Positions 1-5,718 of a stretch of 5,720 nt of DNA are shown piece by piece. A program made the position numbers and the translations under genes. The number at the start of each line of letters is the position of its first letter. The first letter of the stretch is position 1. The stretch comes from Firmicutes bacterium UBA6226 (GTDB taxonomy: Bacteria; Bacillota_A; Clostridia; Peptostreptococcales; Acidaminobacteraceae), in contig DJWQ01000235.1 of assembly GCA_002441045.1 (NCBI GenBank), forward strand, positions 551 to 6,270, written 5' to 3'. The notes beneath the pieces are model-generated. The model was given only the letters and a program-made list of their open reading frames with translations, had not been told where the DNA came from and searched no databases.

Positions 1-3000
1 TGGCTCAGTTGTAGGTACTTCAGGATTAGTTGCAACTGCTGTTGCATTTCCATCGTCACTTACTTCTGTTTCAACATAATAACCATAGCCAGTAGCTGTA
101 TTTGTATATGTGCCTGCTAGGTTAACGGTTACAGAATAGTTAAACACAACTTTTTCACCTGGTTTTAAAGTGCCATCAAGTTCATAGACAACGCCATTTT
201 CATCTTGTTGATCAGGCGATGGCGCATATACCAATGCCGAACCTTCTGGACCAGACATTTGATCAACTATTTTTAATGCACTAAGTGTTCTGTTACCATT
301 ATTAATGAGTTCAACGCTATAATTAAATGTCGCTGTTCCATTTGATAATTCTACCAATGCATTAGAGATTGATTTGTTCACATCTATACTTGGTTCATCA
401 GCAGTTCTTTGATTGATTACAACGATTGATTTTTCAAGATGCTCTGCATCAAATGTGATGTTTGTCGCACTATATGAAACATTGAATGCTTCAAAAGTGC
501 TAACTTCTTCAACTGAATAAGTTTTATCAGCATTGAGCTCAGATCTAACAACAGTCCAGTTGTTTTGATCGTTTAAAATCATAGTTGATTCTTCCGGAAC
601 GCCGTTAACCAACAACCTAACCTCAACAAAATCTGTAGGTGGTGACATAGATTCTTCTTCTACGTTTAACCACTCTTTTGAAATTGTTAATACGCCTTTT
701 TCAGGTGCATAGGTATTGGTGATTGTGATTACGCTAGGTACTTCTGGATTCAGCATAGCTGTTTCAGTTGTATCTGTGTCATAAAGCGATAAATCAGATC
801 CGTTTTCTTGAACTGAATAAGTGAATCTTACGCCACCTTGTCCATAAATTTCAAGTCCAACAAAAGTGTGTGTCCAATTATTTTCCTCATTGAGTTCAGT
901 CGTTCCAACTAATGTAGACTCTAAACCTATCGTTCTATAAACTGTAACTGTGATCGGGCCACCAACTTTACCCACCCATTCCTTATTAATGGTTAGATTA
1001 CTTAACTCTGGAATATATGTGTTTTTAATTGTTGCAGTGCCCTCAGGAATACTATTTTGACCTTTCACTGGAACATAACCCTCGAATCCACTGTAGCTCG
1101 TACTGTAATTAGGTACAGTTACTTCCTGAATCGTGTAATTTTTTCCTAGATCAAGGTTTGTGAAAATATACTCGCCTGCAAAAGTTGCTTCTGTTAAATA
1201 CGCACCATCTTCATACAATTCAACAGTAACTTCAGTAGGTTGATTTGGGTTATTGCCATGATCCCATACTTTAACCACTTTCAAGCTGCCTTTTGGATCA
1301 GTATAAGTGTTAGTTACTGTAAAGGAATCGTTTTGATTATTATCATTTAAGATAACAAAATCTTTGTCCATTGATGTCGTATAAAATGGGATTTCATCTT
1401 CAGTAATATAGTACTTAATATGATCACCTATTTCTAGGTTGTAGAAAATCACTGGTGCATTATTTGGTCTAATGATTGTTTTGGTATCAACAACTTCGTC
1501 CGTTGGACCAACAAGAATTTTTTGCTCTTCTGGTTCATCTGAAGGATCAACTTCAATCGGACTTTCACTTGTCATATCTGGATCTTCAGGTTTGAAAGTC
1601 TCTACTTGACTTAAATCAGTAATCTTATGCAAAGTAATAACTGCACTGTGAGGTTGTTCAAGTGTTGGATTTTCTCCATCCACCCATACTTTATCAACTC
1701 TAATCGTACCCTTAGCATATGTGTTAGTGATAGAAGCCGTTCCTGTTCTAGCGTCTGGTCCCAATCTTAAACTGGATTCAGATGCGCCATTTCCGCTGTA
1801 GCTTGTGTTCGCATCATACATCGCTAGCTTGCTAGATTCACTTGAGGATTCAGTCACAGTATAAACACCATTATCAAGTGGTAATCCTGTGAAATTCCAA
1901 GTCCAGCTGTTGCTGTCGTTAAGCGTTTGTGACTCTACAAAACTACCATTTCTGTAAAGATTAATCTCTATACTATTTGGTCTGACAACAGATGCATCTA
2001 CACCTGTTTCAACCCATGTTTTAGATACAATTATATTTCCTTTTGGATTTGTAAACGTATTTGTTATGATGATTTGACCACTTCTTTCAGACGTACCGCC
2101 TGTAGCATCTAACTTTTTCAACACAACATTACTTGAATAACCTACTAAATAATCTGGCATTGAAATCTCTTCTACAGAATACACGCCAAATTCAAGATCT
2201 GTAAAAGTATGCTCCCAAGGAGTTGCATCAGCTTCTGGAAGTTCGATGGTATCAACGACATTGCCATCTTTTAATAGATTTATTTCAATTGTTTCTGGAC
2301 GGTATGAACTCGAAAAATCATCTTCATTTGCCCAGACTTTTTTAACTGTTAAGTTCCCTTTTGGTGCAACATAACTGTTGTTGAAAGTGATACTTGCAGT
2401 TCTATTACCTACTGGTAAAACTTCCACTGTTTGTGATTGAGGATTAACTGAACTAATATAATCCAGCGGTACATCCTCAGTAAATTCGTATGTTCCAAAA
2501 ACTTCAGTTTCAAATACATTTGTCCAGTCGTCATCTTTAGTTAACGTAATACTTTTAGTGCCTTTGTAACCTTCAGGTCCTTTAATGCTAAAGGTTAAGG
2601 TTTCAGGTCGATCACCAGCAGCATTATCTTCATCTGACCAAACTTTGTTAATTGTAATTTTTCCAATAGGCTTATGATAGTCATTGGTTATCGTAATATA
2701 ATTTACCAATCTACCTTCGCCAGCAACTAGATCTGACGTTTTAACGATGAAGCTTTGAGGTGAATACGTTACTGTATAATCCAGCATTGGTGTTTCAACG
2801 ATTTTGTATTCAGTATCTAAGTCGAGATCACTAATTGTAACTTCATCTTTTGTAGGATCACTCGTATCGATTGTGTGTCCACCAGACACAAGTACCCAAT
2901 CACTGTCTACAAGTTTGTATAAATCAAAGCTTGCAGCTGTATCAGATCCACCACCGGTCCACACCTTATTTACGATTAAAGTCACTTTTGGTGTATAACT

Positions 3001-4992
3001 GTTTGTGAAGCTGGTTGCTCCAGTTGGATTTGCTCTTGACACATTGACTGCTTTTCTTGTTGCGTTATCATATGTCCAGTAGTCAGGAGCAGATGTGTTA
3101 TTCTCTTGTACATAATATGTGGCTTGATTATTAACGAAGCCGTTATATGGTATCTCAAAGGTAAAGGTACCATTATTGCTGCTTGCACCGTTCACATCGA
3201 TTAAAATCGGTTCACCTATAGGTGTTCCGCCACTCTGTGTACTGTATAAGCTAAAGCTAAAAGTTCTATTTTCATTGGTCACTGGACCAGTAACATTTTT
3301 TGTAACGGTAATCGATGCTTGAACTGGAGGTGCACTAAGCGTTAACCATCCTGTATTGTTAAGTGGTACAAGTACCTGACCTATTTCATTATAAAATGGA
3401 TTGTCTTCTGACACTTCAAAGCTAGAATGTGTTCTATTTACCAATTCATTTGCACTATTATCGTTTGTATAGTAAGTTCCTGGCAGTGCGTCATCTTTAA
3501 TTTTCACTTTAAAGGTAACCGAATAAAGATAATTTAGATCCATTGGACGAGGTACATTATCGTCCAAATCTTCATCAGGCGACATCGCTTCAAAGTCATC
3601 TCCGTTGATTGTCCAAGTCACCGTATTTCCTGATTGACTTAAACCAGAAGGTAAACCACCTACAACTTCGAAGCCACTACCGATAATGTCTTTAATGACA
3701 ACATCAGTATATTGATCTGATTCATCCTTATCGTTTGGTTTCATTATCAACAATTCGTTAATAATCGCTACAAATGCATCAAATATATCCTGAGCACTTG
3801 ATGATGTTATGCTACTCTCGTCTTCCCAATACTTATGGTTAAACGGTATTGGCTGTCCTGTGATGTTTCTATACTCTTCTCCTGTTCTAGATCTAAGGAA
3901 ATAAGCATAATTATATCCATTTCTTGTAAATGGATCTATTGGATTAGTGAAATCCGTAGAGTATGATCCCCAGAAATTATCAGGCTCAGTTGCATAACCG
4001 GAGAATGGTGTCCAAACACCATAGTTCGTTTGATCATTTCTAGTACTATAGTAATTCGATTCATTCCACTGGCCATATTGCCAATAATATGGCACTTCCA
4101 TAGAACGAATTCTCGATCTCATTTCACCCGAATAAGATGAAACTGGTCGATAGCTTGAGGTGTTTGCTTCGGTCGGCATAAGTGTTGCAATTGCATATGC
4201 ATCAGAACCTACGCCAAAACCTATCGTATAAATTCTTACGTCTGGAATATTGTTTTTAACTTCTGTAGCTTGTAAAATCGTATTCCAAACATAGGTACCA
4301 TTTGTATCATCTCCATCACCAGTACCGAGTCTGCTCTTTGAAGATGAATAAAGACCATCGTAATAGTAAGTTGGTCTACCGTCACTCATTAATATAATAA
4401 CGGGTTTTCTTTCATTATCATTTGATGGTCGATCTAAAATCGTCTTTTGCGCTAAATAAAGCGCATATTGAATATTGGTTCCACCACCTGCACGAAAATC
4501 ATCGATATCGTCCTTTAAAACGCCTACATTCTCAGAAAAATTTCTTACCAACAATGCAGAACTACTGTACTCAACGATAGCGACACGATTGCCATTGACA
4601 CTTAATAACGTTTCAACAGCATTTTTCGCAGCTGTTTTCAATTTTCCTATTTTACCATCGTCACCCATCGATCCTGAAGTATCTAAAACCAGTACCACAT
4701 CGAGTGTATCATTTGGTTTTGGGTTAGATACCATATATTCTTGACCAATGGCTCTGAGTGTGATGTCGAAAATGCCATCACCAGCATAGCTAACACTTTT
4801 ATCAGTCCAAATTTGGCCATTCATCAAAGAGGTAGGTAGTGAAGTGACTGGGTCATTGCCTGAATCGGATATAATCACGCCTTCAGGCAATGCGAAGGTT
4901 GGTGCTGGATACATACCAAACACCAGAATAAAGGTCAAGAGTAGTGCAAAGACACTCTTAACAGTTTTAAAGTGCTTACTTTCATTTTTCAT
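1..4992 (-). CDS. Secreted vWA and Cna-B repeat surface adhesin (C-terminus beyond window edge)
   Basis: This frame is open for exactly 1664 codons from the ATG at 4992 to the left edge, with no stop or frameshift. The start is set by AAGGAG seven bases upstream and by the signal peptide that follows at once. Domain order by residue: signal peptide 1-34; a short N-terminal stretch with NGQIWTDKSVS (58-68), which I know from Gram-positive vWA/Cna-B proteins; vWA domain about 97-416; beta-rich domain about 424-556; nine Cna-B/pilin-like modules 559-1530; a DUF11-like module 1534-1656; then a Pro/Thr/Glu stretch at the edge. The likely role is a cell-surface adhesin: the vWA head binds a ligand through a metal ion, on a stalk stiffened by intramolecular isopeptide bonds. 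The LPXTG-type sorting signal expected at the C-terminus is not in the window, so wall anchoring is inferred. A c-di-GMP-I riboswitch precedes it. The ligand is unknown. Family assignment is firm; no gene name is justified. Confidence 0.93.
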   Translation of the reverse strand, partial: MKNESKHFKTVKSVFALLLTFILVFGMYPAPTFALPEGVIISDSGNDPVTSLPTSLMNGQIWTDKSVSYAGDGIFDITLRAIGQEYMVSNPKPNDTLDVVLVLDTSGSMGDDGKIGKLKTAAKNAVETLLSVNGNRVAIVEYSSSALLVRNFSENVGVLKDDIDDFRAGGGTNIQYALYLAQKTILDRPSNDNERKPVIILMSDGRPTYYYDGLYSSSKSRLGTGDGDDTNGTYVWNTILQATEVKNNIPDVRIYTIGFGVGSDAYAIATLMPTEANTSSYRPVSSYSGEMRSRIRSMEVPYYWQYGQWNESNYYSTRNDQTNYGVWTPFSGYATEPDNFWGSYSTDFTNPIDPFTRNGYNYAYFLRSRTGEEYRNITGQPIPFNHKYWEDESSITSSSAQDIFDAFVAIINELLIMKPNDKDESDQYTDVVIKDIIGSGFEVVGGLPSGLSQSGNTVTWTINGDDFEAMSPDEDLDDNVPRPMDLNYLYSVTFKVKIKDDALPGTYYTNDNSANELVNRTHSSFEVSEDNPFYNEIGQVLVPLNNTGWLTLSAPPVQASITVTKNVTGPVTNENRTFSFSLYSTQSGGTPIGEPILIDVNGASSNNGTFTFEIPYNGFVNNQATYYVQENNTSAPDYWTYDNATRKAVNVSRANPTGATSFTNSYTPKVTLIVNKVWTGGGSDTAASFDLYKLVDSDWVLVSGGHTIDTSDPTKDEVTISDLDLDTEYKIVETPMLDYTVTYSPQSFIVKTSDLVAGEGRLVNYITITNDYHKPIGKITINKVWSDEDNAAGDRPETLTFSIKGPEGYKGTKSITLTKDDDWTNVFETEVFGTYEFTEDVPLDYISSVNPQSQTVEVLPVGNRTASITFNNSYVAPKGNLTVKKVWANEDDFSSSYRPETIEINLLKDGNVVDTIELPEADATPWEHTFTDLEFGVYSVEEISMPDYLVGYSSNVVLKKLDATGGTSERSGQIIITNTFTNPKGNIIVSKTWVETGVDASVVRPNSIEINLYRNGSFVESQTLNDSNSWTWNFTGLPLDNGVYTVTESSSESSKLAMYDANTSYSGNGASESSLRLGPDARTGTASITNTYAKGTIRVDKVWVDGENPTLEQPHSAVITLHKITDLSQVETFKPEDPDMTSESPIEVDPSDEPEEQKILVGPTDEVVDTKTIIRPNNAPVIFYNLEIGDHIKYYITEDEIPFYTTSMDKDFVILNDNNQNDSFTVTNTYTDPKGSLKVVKVWDHGNNPNQPTEVTVELYEDGAYLTEATFAGEYIFTNLDLGKNYTIQEVTVPNYSTSYSGFEGYVPVKGQNSIPEGTATIKNTYIPELSNLTINKEWVGKVGGPITVTVYRTIGLESTLVGTTELNEENNWTHTFVGLEIYGQGGVRFTYSVQENGSDLSLYDTDTTETAMLNPEVPSVITITNTYAPEKGVLTISKEWLNVEEESMSPPTDFVEVRLLVNGVPEESTMILNDQNNWTVVRSELNADKTYSVEEVSTFEAFNVSYSATNITFDAEHLEKSIVVINQRTADEPSIDVNKSISNALVELSNGTATFNYSVELINNGNRTLSALKIVDQMSGPEGSALVYAPSPDQQDENGVVYELDGTLKPGEKVVFNYSVTVNLAGTYTNTATGYGYYVETEVSDDGNATAVATNPEVPTTEP
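25..393 (-). other. DUF11-like C-terminal module (about residues 1534-1656)
   Basis: After the last Cna-B module the pattern changes. PSIDVNKSISNA (1534-1545) is followed by TFNYSVELINNGNRTL (1555-1570), LKPGEKVVFNYSVTVN (1609-1624) and AGTYTNTATGYG (1626-1637). This is the usual plan of DUF11-type 'conserved repeat' modules (vxK, then YtitvtNtGn, then lxpGetvtfty, then NtatV). Such modules often sit between the Cna-B stalk and the wall-spanning region. The sequence then runs into NPEVPTTEP at the window edge, which looks like the start of a Pro/Thr-rich stretch. Confidence 0.65.
403..3318 (-). repeat. Nine tandem Cna-B/pilin-like modules (residues 559-1530)
   Basis: Nine diverged protein modules follow one another: about 559-668, 669-774, 775-878, 879-984, 985-1094, 1095-1234, 1235-1330, 1331-1432 and 1433-1530. 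Each opens with a strand ending in Lys (mostly [IV]xKxW), has YxVxE near its end, and closes with xITNTY or a variant. The candidate isopeptide residues are all kept. Lys: 565, 676, 783, 885, 991, 1101, 1241, 1337, 1439. Glu: 630, 733, 839, 942, 1048, 1198, 1290, 1396, 1496. Asn: 664, 770, 872, 978, 1090, 1228, 1324, 1426, 1527. In Cna-B domains such Lys-Asn bonds with a catalytic Glu make the stalk rigid and protease resistant. The first module lacks the Trp and looks more like an FctA/Spy0128-type pilin domain. The last ends INQRT instead of TNTY. Module 6 carries an acidic insert. The modules are diverged at DNA level, so this is an old expansion. Confidence 0.88.
3325..3723 (-). other. Beta-rich domain between vWA and Cna-B array (about residues 424-556)
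   Basis: The segment from QYTDVVIKDIIGSGFEVVG (427-445) to the strand LYSVTFKVKIKDDALPGTYYTN (489-510) and TGWLTLSAPPVQ (547-558) alternates polar and hydrophobic residues like an immunoglobulin-like or pilin N-domain fold. Similar segments follow the vWA domain in Gram-positive vWA/Cna-B surface proteins. There the conserved statement is a 'YxVxFKVKlkd' strand and a 'yyTNdxA' turn, both visible here. I cannot assign a named family by eye. Confidence 0.6.
3745..4704 (-). other. vWA domain with MIDAS of the adhesin (about residues 97-416)
   Basis: The hydrophobic strand LDVVLVLDTSGSMG (97-110) supplies the DxSxS MIDAS signature (Asp104, Ser106, Ser108). GGGTN (169-173) supplies the MIDAS threonine (Thr172), and LMSDGRP (201-207) the MIDAS aspartate (Asp204). 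Further core strands are VAIVEYS (137-143) and VRIYTIGFG (252-260). All metal-coordinating positions expected of a working MIDAS are present. The last helix appears to be SSAQDIFDAFVAIINELL (398-415). It is separated from the core by a long insert at about 278-390, so the domain is well over the usual length of about 200 residues. In pili and MSCRAMM-type proteins this domain is normally the ligand-binding head. Confidence 0.92.
3823..4161 (-). other. Aromatic-rich insert inside the vWA domain (about residues 278-390)
   Basis: Between the last recognisable core strand of the vWA fold and its C-terminal helix lies about 110 residues rich in Tyr, Trp, Phe, Asn and Ser. In residues 301-365, 20 of 65 positions are aromatic (for example PYYWQYGQWNESNYY at 301-315). 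The reading frame is continuous and codon use looks like that of the rest of the gene. Surface-exposed aromatics and Asn suggest a glycan-binding or host-ligand-binding face, but this is inference. Insert limits are approximate. Confidence 0.6.
4891..4992 (-). other. Signal peptide of the adhesin (residues 1-34)
   Basis: The first residues are basic and polar (MKNESKHFKTVK). A hydrophobic core follows (about residues 13-30, VFALLLTFILVFGMYPA), and then a PTFA site with probable cleavage between Ala34 and Leu35. This is a standard Sec signal peptide and means the protein is exported. No YSIRK-type motif is seen. The cleavage site is a prediction by eye. Confidence 0.85.
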
Positions 4993-4999
4993 AAGATTT

Positions 5000-5005
5000 C
5001 TCCTT
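5000..5005 (-). promoter_or_regulatory. Ribosome binding site of the adhesin gene
   Basis: AAGGAG lies seven bases before the ATG at 4992. It fixes that start and lies directly against the 3' arm of the hairpin at 5006-5026, so its accessibility can depend on RNA folding. Confidence 0.9.
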
Positions 5006-5026
5006 TGCCAAATAGTTTCTTTGGCA
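5006..5026 (-). promoter_or_regulatory. Expression-platform hairpin of the riboswitch
   Basis: TGCCAAA (5026-5020) and TTTGGCA (5012-5006) form a perfect 7-bp stem with a 7-base loop. The first arm contains the TGCC that is also the 3' strand of aptamer P1, so the hairpin and P1 exclude each other. No T-tract follows and the SD begins at the next base, so the platform points to translational control rather than termination. The simplest reading is an ON switch: ligand holds TGCC in P1, and the region against the SD becomes single stranded. The sign of control is inference. Confidence 0.7.
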
Positions 5027-5125
5027 GTCGGACGATCTTAGTTTAAATAAAAATCCCCATTTCTATTAAACTTTAGACTCCAGACTTTGCGTCGCCAGTT
5101 TTCACTGGGTTTGCCTTTTTCGTTA
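5020..5125 (-). promoter_or_regulatory. Cyclic-di-GMP-I (GEMM-I) riboswitch aptamer
   Basis: On the minus strand the conserved blocks occur in the right order. GGCAAACC (5115-5108) is followed by stem P2, CCAGT/ACTGG (5108-5104 with 5099-5095), closed by a perfect GAAA tetraloop. Then come GACGCAAAG (5093-5085) and a long P3 arm in which GTC, GGA, GTCT and AGTTTAA pair with TTAAACT, AGAT, TCC and GAC on the returning strand. The arm has a CTAA bulge, as expected of the tetraloop receptor. ACTGCC (5028-5023) closes it, its TGCC pairing with GGCA to form P1. This matches the consensus I know for c-di-GMP-I aptamers. It sits 28 bases upstream of the adhesin start, so c-di-GMP should control that gene. 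Outer limits are approximate. Confidence 0.92.
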
Positions 5126-5191
5126 GTCAGTTATTAGTTCTTTAATTCCTTACTAACAGCCCCATTTCTTTCTTTACATCACTCCTTTCAA
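5126..5191 (-). other. Spacer between small gene and riboswitch
   Basis: These 66 bases hold no gene and no clear terminator. A GGAG-ATG followed at once by TAA (about 5184-5171) cannot encode anything. GTTAGT and ACTAAC can pair weakly across about 20 bases just upstream of the aptamer. I see no convincing promoter, so the riboswitch and adhesin may be co-transcribed with the small gene. Confidence 0.45.
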
Positions 5192-5449
5192 TTAAATCAT
5201 TGGCTTCAATTCACCTTCGAACGAGGCAGCTAACCAAGTCCTTTTGGTTACAGAAACGTGATTTTGAATTCTCGATGCCTCATTTAGCAGCTCAATCAAT
5301 TCAATAACGCTTCTAAAATGAACTTTCTTACCTGTATCTAACCAATGAATCAAGCCCTGAAGGTTTTGATTCTCATTACTATATACTGTAACGAGAAAAT
5401 TAGTTCCGCTTAGTTTTTTCCAATCATTTGGAACCTTTTCAACTTTCAT
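5192..5449 (-). CDS. Small conserved-looking protein of unknown function (85 aa)
   Basis: The start at 5449 is chosen because AGGAGG lies seven bases upstream. An in-frame ATG at 5518 would add 23 residues but has no ribosome binding site. The protein has no signal peptide or membrane segment, so it is probably cytoplasmic. It begins MKVEKVPNDWKK. A strand-like part, NFLVTVYSNENQNLQGLIHW (17-36), leads through LDTGKKVHFRS (37-47) to an amphipathic helix VIELIELLNEASR (48-60), and then a basic, Trp-containing tail. The QGxIxWLdtgkkxhFRS-xxELixLlneA pattern resembles small hypothetical proteins I associate with Clostridia, but I know no function for them. It does not have the RxxxR and (D/N)xSxxG motifs of a PilZ c-di-GMP receptor. 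It lies upstream of the riboswitch-controlled adhesin on the same strand. A regulatory or accessory role in the adhesion locus is a guess from context. Confidence 0.82.
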   Translation of the reverse strand: MKVEKVPNDWKKLSGTNFLVTVYSNENQNLQGLIHWLDTGKKVHFRSVIELIELLNEASRIQNHVSVTKRTWLAASFEGELKPMI

Positions 5450-5456
5450 AGTACCG

Positions 5457-5462
5457 CCTCCT
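5457..5462 (-). promoter_or_regulatory. Ribosome binding site of the small gene
   Basis: A full AGGAGG lies seven bases before the ATG at 5449. It decides this start over the longer in-frame ATG at 5518, which has no purine-rich site before it. Confidence 0.88.
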
Positions 5463-5482
5463 AGGGCAAAGCAAATTGCACT

Positions 5483-5501
5483 TAAGAGAATAATTCTCTT
5501 A
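5483..5501. promoter_or_regulatory. 19-bp perfect palindrome, candidate operator
   Basis: TAAGAGAAT-A-ATTCTCTTA is a perfect inverted repeat of 9 bp arms around one central base. It lies in the leader of the small gene, 34 bases upstream of its ATG and 21 bases upstream of the SD. As RNA it could form only a short 6-bp stem with no T-tract, so a dimeric DNA-binding protein site is more likely than a terminator. The cognate regulator is not in the window. Confidence 0.5.
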
Positions 5502-5521
5502 CTACTATCTTTACCCATTTC

Positions 5522-5562
5522 TGTGACATATCACGGACATCTCTGTGACATCTGTGTGACAT
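5522..5562. repeat. Four direct repeats with exact 11-bp period
   Basis: On the plus strand GACAT occurs at 5525, 5536, 5547 and 5558, exactly 11 bp apart. Three copies are the full TGTGACAT (5522-5529, 5544-5551, 5555-5562) and one is degenerate, ACGGACAT (5533-5540). On the transcribed sense strand they read ATGTCACA. Spacing near one helical turn places the motif on one face of DNA, as for cooperative regulator binding. They lie between the candidate -10 box and the small gene. The period is not a multiple of three and no gene covers them. Confidence 0.7.
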
Positions 5563-5602
5563 GAATGCTATTTTAGAGTATTTTCATATTTGTAATTGTT
5601 CC

Positions 5603-5608
5603 ATTATA
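5603..5608 (-). promoter_or_regulatory. Candidate -10 box of the small gene/adhesin transcript
   Basis: The minus strand reads a perfect TATAAT here, after the upstream terminator and before the small gene. No good TTGACA-like -35 is found 16-18 bp upstream. The promoter may therefore depend on an activator, or the box may be chance in AT-rich DNA. A weaker alternative is TAAAAT at 5575-5570. If TATAAT is used, the 5' leader would be about 145 bases and would contain both the direct repeats and the palindrome. Confidence 0.45.
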
Positions 5609-5640
5609 GCTAAAACTATTGAAATCACATCATTACAAGC

Positions 5641-5677
5641 AAAAAAAATAAAAAACGAGTCTTTAAAAGACTCGTTT
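5641..5677 (-). terminator. Intrinsic terminator of an upstream minus-strand gene
   Basis: AAACGAGTCTT and AAGACTCGTTT (5677-5667 and 5663-5653) form a perfect 11-bp stem with a 3-base loop. On the minus strand it is followed by TTT-A-TTTTTTTT down to 5641. It should end transcription of a gene to the right of the window and insulate the adhesin locus. On the plus strand only three T follow the stem before AAAATT, so it is at best weak in that direction. Confidence 0.88.
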
Positions 5678-5691
5678 AAAATTCGGAATGT

Positions 5692-5718
5692 TTTTAATTA
5701 AAACGACTTTAATTAAAA
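5692..5718. repeat. AT-only inverted repeat at right edge
   Basis: TTTTAATTAAA and TTTAATTAAAA (5692-5702 and 5708-5718) are perfect inverted repeats around the 5-base spacer ACGAC. Each arm is itself built on the palindrome TTAATTAA. No gene end can be assigned in this short edge region. The repeat could be chance in very AT-rich intergenic DNA. Confidence 0.4.

Noticed and set aside
2804..2998. Short plus-strand frame of 64 codons.
   Set aside because: It lies wholly opposite the adhesin's Cna-B region, is low in complexity and has no ribosome binding site; it is a shadow of the real gene.
2982..3188. Minus-strand frame of 68 codons.
   Set aside because: It is an out-of-frame reading inside the continuous adhesin frame.
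4475..4744. Plus-strand frame of 89 codons.
   Set aside because: It is antisense to the vWA core, where the MIDAS motifs are intact on the other strand.
5006..5026. Intrinsic terminator as the riboswitch output.
   Set aside because: The 7-bp stem is followed by AAGGAG and the start codon, not by a T-tract.
4844..5041. Plus-strand frame of 65 codons with a hydrophobic part.
   Set aside because: The hydrophobic residues come from reading the complement of the adhesin signal peptide and riboswitch.
5192..5449. PilZ-type c-di-GMP receptor.
   Set aside because: The RxxxR and (D/N)xSxxG motifs are absent, and the protein is short for a full PilZ domain.
5192..5518. A 108-residue version of the small protein starting at the ATG at 5518.
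   Set aside because: There is no ribosome binding site before 5518, while a full AGGAGG precedes the internal ATG at 5449. The extra 23 codons also cover the 19-bp palindrome.
5522..5562. CRISPR array or CRP-type operator.
   Set aside because: The units are 11 bp with no spacers, so not CRISPR. TGTGA is present, but the copies are direct repeats without the TCACA half in the spacing of a CRP palindrome.
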